DNA of 64,000 nucleotides from contig CADDYW010000002.1 of the NCBI GenBank assembly GCA_902810745.1, forward strand, positions 62,001-126,000, in the 5' to 3' direction. This stretch comes from Chloroflexota bacterium. Its GTDB lineage: Bacteria; Chloroflexota; UBA6077; FW602-bin22; CADDYW01. Below, piece by piece: positions 35,558 to 43,993 of the stretch (positions within the stretch are counted from its first letter, which is position 1; each line of letters begins with the position of its first letter). The notes beneath the pieces are model-generated. The model ran no database searches and was not told the origin of the DNA. It saw nothing but the letters and a program-made list of their open reading frames with translations. The translations under genes were made by a program, and so were the position numbers.

Positions 35558-37108
35558 CTAGCGCGCGGCGAGCTGGGCCAGGCGGCGTAGCTGCCCGACC
35601 TCGTCCGATCGGAGCACCAGCGTTGCCGCCAGATAGACGAGGCTCCCGAGCACGATCGAGCTGCCGACAAGGATCGCACCGTCCAGAAGCCTGCCGATCG
35701 GCGCGGCGACAACCCCGAAGGCAATGACCACTGCACCCATGAGCCCGGCTGCCACGGTGCTCTTGAGCGCGGAGCTCGCCAGCTCGCGCGTCTGCAGGCC
35801 GGGTATGCGCCGCTGGGCGCTTACGAAGAGAACGGACGCTTCGACTGTGCTCGCCGCCGCCGTGGCCAGTGCCAGGCCATTTTCGCCCATCGGATGGATC
35901 AGGAGCAGCGCGAGCCCGAGATTCACGATCATTGCCAGCGTCGCGACCTTGACCGGCGTGATGGTATCGTGCAGCGCATAGAACGCACGGGTGACGATCT
36001 CGGTTGTCGCCATTCCAAACAGCCCGAGCGCGTAGAGCCGTAGTGCGCCGCCGGTGATCGCCGTCGACTCCGCCGTGAACTGTCCCCGCTCGTAAAGCAG
36101 CCGAACGATCGGGTGACCGAGAACGATCAGACCAATGCTGGCCGGGATCGTCAGGTAGAGGATGAAGCGCATCGCGTTGATCAGGGTACGTCGAAGCTCG
36201 TCGTAGCTCGCCGTCGCGCTCTGCTCCGCTAGCGAGGGGAAGACCGCCGTGGAAATGGCCATCGCAAAGACGCCAAGCGGCAAGAGCGTGAGCTGCCAGG
36301 CGTACCTCAGTGAGGAGATTCCACCGCCGATGCCGGATGCGAGATAGATGGTCACCAGAAAGTTGATCTGCGAGACCGCCAGCCCAATTGCGCGCGGACC
36401 CATCAGGCGAGCGACGGCGACCACCCCGGGATGGCGCGGAGCCAGGCGCGGCCGAAAGACCAAGCCGATCTGACGCAGTCCGGGCAGCTGTACTACCAGG
36501 AAGAGCATCGATCCGACCAGTGCGCCGAGGGCCAGGCCGTAGATGCCAAGAAATCGGCTGAACACAACGGCGCCGGTAATGATTCCGAGGTTATAGCAGG
36601 TCGGAGCAATCGCTGCCAGGAAGAATCGCTTGTGAGCGTTGAGAACGCTGGTCGTGAAGCAGCCAAGGGTGAAGAACACGGGAGCCAGCAGGACAATTCG
36701 GGCGAGGTTTGCCGCCAGCAGCTGGTACTCGGGCCGGAAGTCGGGAACGAGAACGCGCATCACCAGCGGCGCGACGACCATCGTCGCCACGACGAGGGGC
36801 GTCAGGATCACCACCGAGAGCGTGAAGAAGCTACTGAGCATTGCCCAGGCTTCATCCTGGGCGTCGCGCGCGACGTACGCGCTGTAGACTGGAATAAAGG
36901 CACTGGCGACGGCCGCGCCCGCGACGACCTGGAAGATGAGGTCGGGAACGGCGATGGCCGCGTTGTAGGCATCGAGCTGCGGTCCGGTGCCGAAGTGGTA
37001 GCTGATCGCGACGTCCCGCAGGAGACCGGTGAGTCGACTGCTGACGTACGCCGCCATGACGATGGCCGCGGCGCCGGCCAGCTTCCGCGTCTGTTCCACC
37101 GGGACCAT
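35558..37108 (-). CDS. murJ: Lipid II flippase MurJ (MviN)
   Basis: Flips the lipid-linked peptidoglycan precursor across the membrane. 516 residues with about 14 helices. It opens KLAGAAAIVMAAYVSSRLTG and LLRDVAISYHFG, the conserved first-helix Arg region, and also has QINFLVTIYLASGIGGGISSL and VLLYERGQF-like sequence. ATG 37108 overlaps the gatD stop, so murT-gatD-murJ are translationally linked. That places lipid II amidation and flipping in one transcript. Confidence 0.94.
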   Translation of the reverse strand: MVPVEQTRKLAGAAAIVMAAYVSSRLTGLLRDVAISYHFGTGPQLDAYNAAIAVPDLIFQVVAGAAVASAFIPVYSAYVARDAQDEAWAMLSSFFTLSVVILTPLVVATMVVAPLVMRVLVPDFRPEYQLLAANLARIVLLAPVFFTLGCFTTSVLNAHKRFFLAAIAPTCYNLGIITGAVVFSRFLGIYGLALGALVGSMLFLVVQLPGLRQIGLVFRPRLAPRHPGVVAVARLMGPRAIGLAVSQINFLVTIYLASGIGGGISSLRYAWQLTLLPLGVFAMAISTAVFPSLAEQSATASYDELRRTLINAMRFILYLTIPASIGLIVLGHPIVRLLYERGQFTAESTAITGGALRLYALGLFGMATTEIVTRAFYALHDTITPVKVATLAMIVNLGLALLLIHPMGENGLALATAAASTVEASVLFVSAQRRIPGLQTRELASSALKSTVAAGLMGAVVIAFGVVAAPIGRLLDGAILVGSSIVLGSLVYLAATLVLRSDEVGQLRRLAQLAAR

Positions 37109-37869
37109 CACCGTACTCCCGCTCTCACTCGCCCGCGTCGCTGGATTCGCTCCACCACCGCCCGACGTGCGCTGATCTCGATGGTGTCGTCGAGCGGAGC
37201 CAGCGGGATCTCGTCGTGGTAGCGACGGCGCAGCGCGAGCTTGATGAGATAGTCGGCGAACTCGGGATTCTTGGGAAGCAATGGGCCGTGAAGATAGCAG
37301 CCGAACGCGTTCCGGTAGCGTGCGCCTTCCTGCCCATCCTGCCCGTTGTTGCCGGCTCCCACCACGGTTCGCCCCATGGGGCGGGCCCCCGGGCCGAGGA
37401 ACGTCTGCCCACTGTGATTCTCGAATCCGACCAGGTCGATCTCCCGGCCCCCGACGGCGCACCGGACAATCGCGTCGCCAATGAAACGGCGCGGACCGGC
37501 GACAGTCCAAGCGTCGAAAATGCCGATGCCCGGCAACGTTTCGCCGCTCCCGGTCTTGAAATAATGTCCGAATAGCTGGTAGGTGCCGCAGATCGAAAGC
37601 AGCACGGCGTCATTCTGAATTGCCTCGGCGAGCGCTCGACCGGTATCGCCCTGCAGATCCCGGCTGACCGCGACCTGATCGCGGTCCTGACCGCCCCCGG
37701 CGACGAAGATATCGCACGGTTCGAGGGACCCGGTCTCACCCACGCCGCGCTCGATCACGTTCACACGAATGTCGCGCCAGCGACAGCGCTGGACCAGGGT
37801 CAGTACGTTGCCCCGATCGCCGTAGACATTCATGCCCGACGCGTACAGATAGCAGATCGATAGCTCCAT
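37108..37869 (-). CDS. gatD: Lipid II isoglutaminyl synthase, glutaminase subunit GatD
   Basis: Class I glutamine amidotransferase-like subunit supplying ammonia to MurT for amidating the D-Glu of the stem peptide. 253 residues. The nucleophile is Cys94 (LLSICGTYQLFGHYF) and the likely catalytic His is His194 (GCYLHGPLLPKNP). The position of Cys94 equals that of the Staphylococcus enzyme. The N-terminus MELSICYLYASGMNVYGDRG matches GatD. The start directly abuts the murT stop (TGAATG). Confidence 0.93.
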   Translation of the reverse strand: MELSICYLYASGMNVYGDRGNVLTLVQRCRWRDIRVNVIERGVGETGSLEPCDIFVAGGGQDRDQVAVSRDLQGDTGRALAEAIQNDAVLLSICGTYQLFGHYFKTGSGETLPGIGIFDAWTVAGPRRFIGDAIVRCAVGGREIDLVGFENHSGQTFLGPGARPMGRTVVGAGNNGQDGQEGARYRNAFGCYLHGPLLPKNPEFADYLIKLALRRRYHDEIPLAPLDDTIEISARRAVVERIQRRGRVRAGVR

Positions 37870-39312
37870 TCACGTTTCCCAGTAATGGCTGGCATAGCCG
37901 CGCCGACCGACGAGCCTCCGTAGCTCGAGCATCGCCGTGTAGGTGGGAAGAACGTAAAGTGTGCCGCCGGGTGGAACTCTCTCGAGACCTTCATCCAGTG
38001 CCCGCTCGAGCGACCCGATCTCGAGGATCCGATCGAGCTGCACGCCCGCGTACTTCAGACGCACGGCCATGTCGCCTGCGCGTGTACCGCTGACGATCAC
38101 TCGATCACAGCGCCCGGCGAGCGGCTCGACGTCGGCGTCCCACAACCACGAAACGTCGGTTCCGTCGGCAAGATTATCGTTGATGACGATGATCACGTCT
38201 TTCGGTCCTGGCTCTCCCAGTATCATCTGCAGGACCTGGGTGAATCCGACCGGATTCTTGATCAGTGCAAAAACCAGCGTCCGGTCGCTCACCGGGATCC
38301 GTTCGAACCGACCGAACGCCGCGGTGAATTGCTCCAGCCCGCGCTCTACGGCGTCGGTCGGGATGTCGAGGGCAAGTGCCGCCGTCACCGCGGCCAGGAG
38401 GTTGTAAACGTTGTACAGGCCGGGCAGATTGAATCGCCACCGTCTGATCCCGAACGGCCCGGTGACCTCCAGCTCGCTCGCATTGACGCCGTGGAGGGTC
38501 ACCTCGCGAGCAGCTACGTCGAGGGCCGGTCGGGAGAAATCACCCGTCGGGCACGAGTAGCTGCCGACGTGGGCATAACGAATGACATCATAACGCAGCT
38601 GGGTGCCACAAACCGGGCAGTTCTTGGAGTCGGCGAGGTGATTCGACGTGCTCTGCTCCAGCGGGGGAGCATTCAGGCCGAAGTATCGAACTCGGGCGCG
38701 CGAAACCTGACCGAGAGCGGCGACTCCCGGGTCGTCGGCATTCAGTATCAGGGTGACCTCGGGGCTCAGATCCCGCACGGCGTCGCGCCAGATACCGGCG
38801 ACGTAGTCGACCTCGCCGTAGCGGTCAAGCTGATCCCGAAACAGATTTGTCAGCACGATGACGCGTGGCTGGACGTCGGCGAGGATGCGCGGCATCACTG
38901 CCTCGTCGGTTTCGAAGAGAGCGCTGTCGCCCCTCACGTGGCCCAGGAGATCACCGCGGTCTACCAGCGCGGTAGCCAAACCGCTGGGCAGGTTGGAACC
39001 CGTTCGGTTGTGGACCGGATGCCAGCCCGCGCATTGCAGCATGGACGCGAGTAAGCGGCTCGTCGTCGTCTTCCCGTTCGTCCCGGTGACGATCGCGACG
39101 CCACGCGGAAGCTGACCGACGAGCTTGTGCAGCACGCGTGGCTCGACGCGCGCCGCGAGAAGACCGGGCAGCGTCGTCCCGGCGCCAATGCCGAGGCGAC
39201 GACTGGTCAGCGAGGCGATCTTCCCGACGGCGATAGCGGCGGACAGACGGACATCGACCCCAGTTGGATGGCGTACAATCCCATGCTGCCCGTCAAGCGT
39301 ATTGACGCTCAC
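37870..39312 (-). CDS. murT: Lipid II isoglutaminyl synthase, Mur ligase subunit MurT
   Basis: ATP-dependent Mur ligase-like subunit that activates D-Glu of lipid II for amidation. 480 residues. P-loop GTNGKTTTSRLLASML; central domain with NCPVCGTQLRYD and SYSCPTG (zinc-ribbon insertion characteristic of MurT); and the C-terminal DUF1727 domain with a probable catalytic Asp. GTG at 39312 (VSVNTLDGQHG) is chosen over a long upstream open frame that looks non-coding. First gene of murT-gatD-murJ. Confidence 0.93.
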   Translation of the reverse strand: MSVNTLDGQHGIVRHPTGVDVRLSAAIAVGKIASLTSRRLGIGAGTTLPGLLAARVEPRVLHKLVGQLPRGVAIVTGTNGKTTTSRLLASMLQCAGWHPVHNRTGSNLPSGLATALVDRGDLLGHVRGDSALFETDEAVMPRILADVQPRVIVLTNLFRDQLDRYGEVDYVAGIWRDAVRDLSPEVTLILNADDPGVAALGQVSRARVRYFGLNAPPLEQSTSNHLADSKNCPVCGTQLRYDVIRYAHVGSYSCPTGDFSRPALDVAAREVTLHGVNASELEVTGPFGIRRWRFNLPGLYNVYNLLAAVTAALALDIPTDAVERGLEQFTAAFGRFERIPVSDRTLVFALIKNPVGFTQVLQMILGEPGPKDVIIVINDNLADGTDVSWLWDADVEPLAGRCDRVIVSGTRAGDMAVRLKYAGVQLDRILEIGSLERALDEGLERVPPGGTLYVLPTYTAMLELRRLVGRRGYASHYWET

Positions 39313-39727
39313 GCCTTGACCCCCGGTACCTCGTTGACTCCCACCAGCCCCAGGGCGCGCGGGCGACCGTCGCCCAGATGGGACCTCCACGCTCGGCACG
39401 ACACCTCTCGTGGTCGCGAGCGGGATCGCCGAGTCGCTTCCGCGGCGAATCCTGGCAGTCAGCACGTCGCGCCCAGTGGCGCCTGCCAGCCCCTCCGCGC
39501 CAGTTCCTGCCCGATCGCTTGCCCCATCGCGCGGGTGCTTCCACTGGAGTATAACAGAAGTAACGGCTCGTCCTGGCAGATGAAAGCAAGAAACTGGCCA
39601 GCGCGGACGTGAAGGCGTGCACGGGCCTGCTTCGCCAGAGCGCCTATCTCGGCACGGATAATGCGCCGGCTCTGTGCCCGTCGCGATTCGAGCGTTATGT
39701 CGAGCGGATGGCGGGTTGCACAATATG
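39313..39727. other. Intergenic region, no gene recognised
   Basis: About 415 bp between the divergent murT and HNH genes. Frames are open on both strands but translations look random. No clear murT promoter was found. The HNH promoter begins at 39728. Confidence 0.5.
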
Positions 39728-39756
39728 TTGAAAGCGCCGGGCCTCGATGCTACAAT
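39728..39756 (+). promoter_or_regulatory. Promoter of the HNH endonuclease gene
   Basis: TTGAAA (39728-39733), 17 bp, TACAAT (39751-39756). A close match to the consensus. Confidence 0.8.
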
Positions 39757-39794
39757 ATCCGAGAAGAGCCAATCGGAGGGAGGCAGGGGGGACG

Positions 39795-40328
39795 GTGAGC
39801 GCCGCTGTACTCGTTCTCAATCAGAACTATGAGCCCCTCAATGTGTGCAACGAAAGACGGGCAATTGTCCTCATCAACCGTGGCAAGGCGGAAGTTCTCG
39901 AGCACGGTAAGGGGCACATTCGCACGCCATCGCAGAATTATGCGCGCCCGTCGGTGATCCGGCTCATGTACCTGATCCGACGGCCCCGACCGAAGGCGCG
40001 TCTGACGCGGCGTGAAGTCTTTCTCCGCGACAATTTCACCTGCCAGTACTGCGGCGCGCGCGGCAAGGATCTCACCATCGATCACGTCATCCCTCGGCAT
40101 CGCGGCGGCAAGCACACCTGGGAGAACCTGGTGAGCGCCTGCCGGGCCTGCAACCATCGAAAGGGCGGAAAGACGCTCGAGGAAGCGAAGATGGCGCTCC
40201 GTCGACCGCCATCGCAGCCGAAGGTCTCGCCCTACTACGTGCTCAATCAGTACCTGCAGTCCTATACCGAGTGGCAAAAGTTCATCCCGGAGTGGGAGCT
40301 TGCGCCGCTCATGGCCCACGCAAGCTAG
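39795..40328 (+). CDS. HNH endonuclease family protein
   Basis: A 177-residue stand-alone HNH protein of the type widespread in actinobacteria, cyanobacteria and Chloroflexota. The opening VLVLNQNYEPLNVCNERRA is the family N-terminus. The nuclease fold is CQYCGARGKDLTIDHVIPRH with a second CRACN pair, giving four zinc Cys and the His-Asn-His active site. GTG at 39795 has AGGGGGG upstream. It has its own promoter. The biological role is unknown, and there is no phage or intron context. Confidence 0.88.
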   Translation: MSAAVLVLNQNYEPLNVCNERRAIVLINRGKAEVLEHGKGHIRTPSQNYARPSVIRLMYLIRRPRPKARLTRREVFLRDNFTCQYCGARGKDLTIDHVIPRHRGGKHTWENLVSACRACNHRKGGKTLEEAKMALRRPPSQPKVSPYYVLNQYLQSYTEWQKFIPEWELAPLMAHAS

Positions 40329-40361
40329 GACCGCGACCCAATCTTTCCTGTCGACGCACGG

Positions 40362-40389
40362 AGGGGGTAGGACACAGGTCCTACCCCCT
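40362..40389. terminator. Hairpin between convergent genes (probable terminator)
   Basis: Twelve-base-pair stem AGGGGGTAGGAC / GTCCTACCCCCT with loop ACAG. The U-run is short on the plus strand, so termination strength is uncertain. It lies between the HNH and TrkA genes. Confidence 0.65.
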
Positions 40390-40410
40390 TCCCACTATAA
40401 TACGGCCGTC

Positions 40411-41067
40411 TCACGCGAGCAGCAGCGAGCGTAGCTCTCCTTCCTTCTGCGATCTCGTCAGCGCGATCAGCTTGTCGCCAGCCTTCAGCGTGATGTCGGG
40501 CGTGGCGACGCTCGTCTTGCCATCGCGGATCACGACCAGCACCAGCGTATCCGCGGGAAGCGTGATTTCCTGCAGACGCTTTCCGGCCACGGTCGAGTTC
40601 GGGGATACGTCTGCCTCGACCAGCTCGAGATCTGCATCCCGGAGAACGCGCAGGTGAACCAGTGCCTGGGCCGGCAATTCTTGCTCGATCTGCTGCATGA
40701 TCACGTCCGTACTCGACACCGTCGCGTCGATGCCGAGCAGACGGAAGATCTGCTCGTTCTTCGGGTTATTGATGCGTGCAATCGTACGGGGGACGTTGAA
40801 CTTCTTTTTTGCCATCTGGCAGATTACCAGGTTGTCCTCGTCATCCCCGGTGACCGCGACGACCACGTCGGCTCGGTTCACCCCTGCATCGCTCAGGATG
40901 CTTGCCTCGCAGGCGTCGCCGCGCAGGACGACACTTCCCAGCTCCTCATTGATCAGGTCGGATTTCTTGCGGTCGCGCTCGATGACCAGGACCTCGTGAC
41001 CCTCGTTGATCAGCGTCTTAGCAAGGTAGAATCCAACTTTGCCGCCGCCCGCGACGACGACGTACAT
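40411..41067 (-). CDS. TrkA-family potassium uptake regulator (TrkA-N plus TrkA-C)
   Basis: A 218-residue two-domain RCK protein. Residues 1-125 form the Rossmann domain (MYVVVAGGGKVGFYLAKTL) with the acidic ERD at the end of beta-2, favouring NAD(H). Residues 135-218 form the RCK_C ligand domain (LVEADVSPNSTVAGKRLQEI). It regulates Trk/Ktr channels. It follows the single-domain TrkA-N gene with 2 bp between, so the two are made together. No trkH/ktrB is nearby. Confidence 0.92.
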   Translation of the reverse strand: MYVVVAGGGKVGFYLAKTLINEGHEVLVIERDRKKSDLINEELGSVVLRGDACEASILSDAGVNRADVVVAVTGDDEDNLVICQMAKKKFNVPRTIARINNPKNEQIFRLLGIDATVSSTDVIMQQIEQELPAQALVHLRVLRDADLELVEADVSPNSTVAGKRLQEITLPADTLVLVVIRDGKTSVATPDITLKAGDKLIALTRSQKEGELRSLLLA

Positions 41068-41069
41068 GC

Positions 41070-41525
41070 TTAGCTCCTCACTTCTTGTCCGGGCGCAGGA
41101 TCAGCCTTGGCGATGCGCTCTGATTCGTATGCCTCAAGCATCTCTTCGATCAGCTGCGCTCCGAGCGCGGTTGGACATACGGTCTCCAGGCCGAGCGTGT
41201 GATAGGTTTCCTCACGGCTCGGATCGTAGATGCGCGTGATCACCTTGGGAACGTTGTGGATCACCTTGGCGATCTGCGATGCCATGATATTCGTGTTGTC
41301 GTCGTTGGTTACGGCCGCGAAGACATCTGCCCTCTCGATTCCTGCGCGTCGAAGGACGTCGTCGTCGATTCCGTGTCCGACGACGGTGACTCCTCGAAAC
41401 TCCGGGGCGAGACGCCGAAACGACTCGGTGTTGATATCGATCACCCTCACATCGTGTCCTTCTGCGTCAAGCACATTCGCCAGATGCGCGCCCACTCGAC
41501 CACATCCTAAGATCAGCACGAGCAT
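41070..41525 (-). CDS. TrkA-N domain NAD-binding protein
   Basis: A 151-residue single Rossmann domain starting MLVLILGCGRVGAHLANVLD, with VVGHGIDDDVLRRAGIERAD and DNTNIMASQIAK. It has no RCK_C domain; the tail is charged and disordered-looking. It is paralogous to the protein at 30089-30499. It is coupled to the downstream two-domain TrkA (2-bp gap) and may form a heteromeric gating ring with it; this is inference. Confidence 0.9.
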   Translation of the reverse strand: MLVLILGCGRVGAHLANVLDAEGHDVRVIDINTESFRRLAPEFRGVTVVGHGIDDDVLRRAGIERADVFAAVTNDDNTNIMASQIAKVIHNVPKVITRIYDPSREETYHTLGLETVCPTALGAQLIEEMLEAYESERIAKADPAPGQEVRS

Positions 41526-41707
41526 TCTTTTAGCTTTGCCATCCTTCTGACAGTTGGCAGTCGTGTTTGCGACGTCGGAGCAGATTGTACCTCCAACATC
41601 TCGCAGCCTGCTTGCGACGTGCGCGGTCTACCTCGGTATCCTGCCCCCAGCGGGTCGCGTCGCGCCGTGTCTCCCGAGTGCTACCGACCGCACGATACGA
41701 CGGTCGG

Positions 41708-42154
41708 TCAACGGGCGGCGGTGCCGTTCGACGGAAAGGGCTCTCGGCAGAGCCAGACGCGACACGGGGCATTTTTCACCACGTACACGGCCGCAGCGCC
41801 CAGCTCACCCTCGTCGGCACGGCGACGGTGCGAGATACCGATGCATATGGCGTCGACCCCTCGCTCGACCGCCTCGTCGACGATCGCTGGTCCGATCTCA
41901 CGGGCCTGGAGAAGCTCGGTCTCGACCGGTACCTGAGCTTCTTCACACACCTGTTCAACCCAGTCCAGGAGTCCTTCTCCCCGTTCCATCTCGGATCGGA
42001 TCTCCGCGTTGATCGGAAGCGAGCGCTTGACCTCGATCACGTAGATCGCGTAGATCGTGGCGTTCAGGCGACGCGCGAGAGTCGTCGCCAGCAGCAGGAC
42101 GTCGCGATCGGTCGAGGCACCCGTCACCGCGACCAAAAGCTTCTCTAGCTTCAC
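41708..42154 (-). CDS. Universal stress protein (UspA family)
   Basis: A 148-residue alpha/beta Usp domain: KLEKLLVAVTGASTDRDVLL, ATTLARRLNATIYAIYVIEV, and a C-terminal GAAAVYVVKNAPCRVWL. The nucleotide-binding G-x2-G-x9-G-(S/T) motif is degenerate (GISHRRRADEGELGAAA), so ATP binding is doubtful. GTG start at 42154. It is 182 bp upstream of the TrkA pair on the same strand; Usp and TrkA proteins often occur together. Confidence 0.85.
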   Translation of the reverse strand: MKLEKLLVAVTGASTDRDVLLLATTLARRLNATIYAIYVIEVKRSLPINAEIRSEMERGEGLLDWVEQVCEEAQVPVETELLQAREIGPAIVDEAVERGVDAICIGISHRRRADEGELGAAAVYVVKNAPCRVWLCREPFPSNGTAAR

Positions 42155-42368
42155 TTATCTTCTCCCGTGGCTCCATTGCCCTGACCCCAGCCTCGGCCCT
42201 GCGCAAGATCCGTGAAAACCCGGGGACGGCAAGGAGGCTCCTGAGCTCGGCTCCCGGTATCACCGTTGCTCGAGCTCGTGCTCCTACCTCGAGGAGACCG
42301 AGGATAACCGCATTTCATCACGGTATCTGAACGAGTATACACCCGACTTCCGAATCGGAGCAACGCGG

Positions 42369-43853
42369 CTAGCCTACCTCGGACCGAGAGTCATCATCCG
42401 CGCCGCGCCACGCGGGGGCATTGTGATCAAGCTTCAAAGCAACCATCAGCAGGCCCGCGATCATCCATACCATCGCAGAGACGTGTGGAAAGTCGACGAA
42501 GTGGTGGTCGAAGATTCCGGCGACGAGAGCCGAGATCAGCGCCGACAGGCACGCGAGGGCGAGAGACGACGCCTCGTCCCGTCTTCGAATGCAGCCCAGG
42601 GTGCCACGAATAACAACCACGGCCATGGCCCAGATCCAGAGAGCAAGGCCGACCAGTCCAACCTGCTCGGCGAGCAGCAGGTAGATACTGGAAACGCCAA
42701 CGTACAGATCGACATCCGGCGCCGCGCCGAACCCAACGCCGAACCACGGGTACTGCGAGATCAGCCGCAGCGCATCTTTGTACTCGCCGAGCCGCATGGC
42801 CGCGGCCTGATCCTGCACCTCGATCCCGGATTGCAGATGTGTCAGAAAGGTGCTCTGGGCGAGCTGCGGCGACAGGGCGATCGCGATGCCGATGATCCCG
42901 GCGAGCAGCCAGAGGCGCCGGTAGCGCAATGTTGCAATGAGTGCGCAGCCAGCGAGAAAACCGATCAGCGACCCGCGAGAGTACGTCAGGAGCAACGCGA
43001 TCATTATGGGCACCAGCGCCGCGAGGAGCGCAACCTTTTGCCAACGACCTGGCGATGCGAACAGGAGAGCGACCGCGATGGTCCCGGTCATCATGAGCGT
43101 TGCGCCGAGTATGTTTGGATCGATCGACGTACCGATCGCCCGCTGGATCGTCGTCCCTGGATTGTACTGGAGGATGTTCGACGCGGGATATCCGATGCGT
43201 GCGAGCGAAGCCAGGAGTGCGGTCGACGTTGCGGCGGGCAGGTAGTACAGAACGATTCCGATGCTGCCCGCAGCTGCTCCTCCCACGACGAGTGCCTGCA
43301 TGAGACGTCGCAAGGTCGACGTGTCCCGCACGCTGTTGACGACGCCAAAGAACAAGATGATGGCGTTGAGGAGCTCGGCGAAGTGGCGCAGATCCGTCGT
43401 CGTCGTTTGATAGGCGGTTCCCAGGACAAAGGAGGTGAAGCAAGCGCCAATGAAAAGGAGAATCGGGAGATCGGCACCGCTCGTCCGCAGATGCTCCCGA
43501 TGGTCGGCGAGGAGACGGAGTATCCAGACGAGCAGCAGTGAGACCAGGCAGGCGTCGACGAGCGTTGGAGTCACTGGCCCGAGCGCGATTGGGATCGTTC
43601 CGAACGGCAGCAGCGTGGCGACGGCGATGAAGCCGAAGAGGGCAACGCGCGCGTCGATAAAGACACACGCGAGCACAACGATGCCCACGAGGCCGGCGAC
43701 CGTATAGAGAGGCGAAGCCGCCGCGACGACGATTCCGAGGGCAGCCCCGACAAGCAGTCCGACCGCCGCGACACCGAGCTCACCTGGCGGATGGAGCAGC
43801 CAGGCAGGGACTAGGCGCGGGTGGAGACGCGACGTCTTGAGAGCATTCTCCAT
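42369..43853 (-). CDS. O-antigen ligase/polymerase-like membrane protein
   Basis: A 494-residue polytopic protein with 12 or more helices and the Wzy/WaaL-type pattern. It has a large periplasmic loop (about 200-260 and 350-410) and LLTYSRGSLIGFLAGCALI, the conserved SRG segment of O-antigen ligases. ATG 43853 (MENALKTSRLHPRL). It is divergent from the GT-C cluster with a 140-bp gap that contains the cluster promoter. It probably polymerises or transfers an envelope glycan; the substrate is unknown. Confidence 0.82.
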   Translation of the reverse strand: MENALKTSRLHPRLVPAWLLHPPGELGVAAVGLLVGAALGIVVAAASPLYTVAGLVGIVVLACVFIDARVALFGFIAVATLLPFGTIPIALGPVTPTLVDACLVSLLLVWILRLLADHREHLRTSGADLPILLFIGACFTSFVLGTAYQTTTTDLRHFAELLNAIILFFGVVNSVRDTSTLRRLMQALVVGGAAAGSIGIVLYYLPAATSTALLASLARIGYPASNILQYNPGTTIQRAIGTSIDPNILGATLMMTGTIAVALLFASPGRWQKVALLAALVPIMIALLLTYSRGSLIGFLAGCALIATLRYRRLWLLAGIIGIAIALSPQLAQSTFLTHLQSGIEVQDQAAAMRLGEYKDALRLISQYPWFGVGFGAAPDVDLYVGVSSIYLLLAEQVGLVGLALWIWAMAVVVIRGTLGCIRRRDEASSLALACLSALISALVAGIFDHHFVDFPHVSAMVWMIAGLLMVALKLDHNAPAWRGADDDSRSEVG

Positions 43854-43946
43854 ACCCGACCAGTATATCACGTCGATTGCTGGGAATCGCCGGGGCCCCT
43901 CGAGCAACGCGCAGGATCGGAATCGCGTCCCCACGTGCTACTCAAA

Positions 43947-43975
43947 TTGTCGGCTGCTGTGCCGAGTGCTACAAT
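43947..43975 (+). promoter_or_regulatory. Promoter of the GT-C gene cluster
   Basis: TTGTCG (43947-43952), 17 bp, TACAAT (43970-43975), 19 bp before the first gene. Confidence 0.65.
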
Positions 43976-43993
43976 CCCTGAGCGACCGACCGG

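Noticed and set aside
42423-43541. Charged 372-codon open frame antisense to the O-antigen-ligase-like gene
   Set aside because: The opposite strand encodes clear membrane helices; this translation is a polar mirror image.
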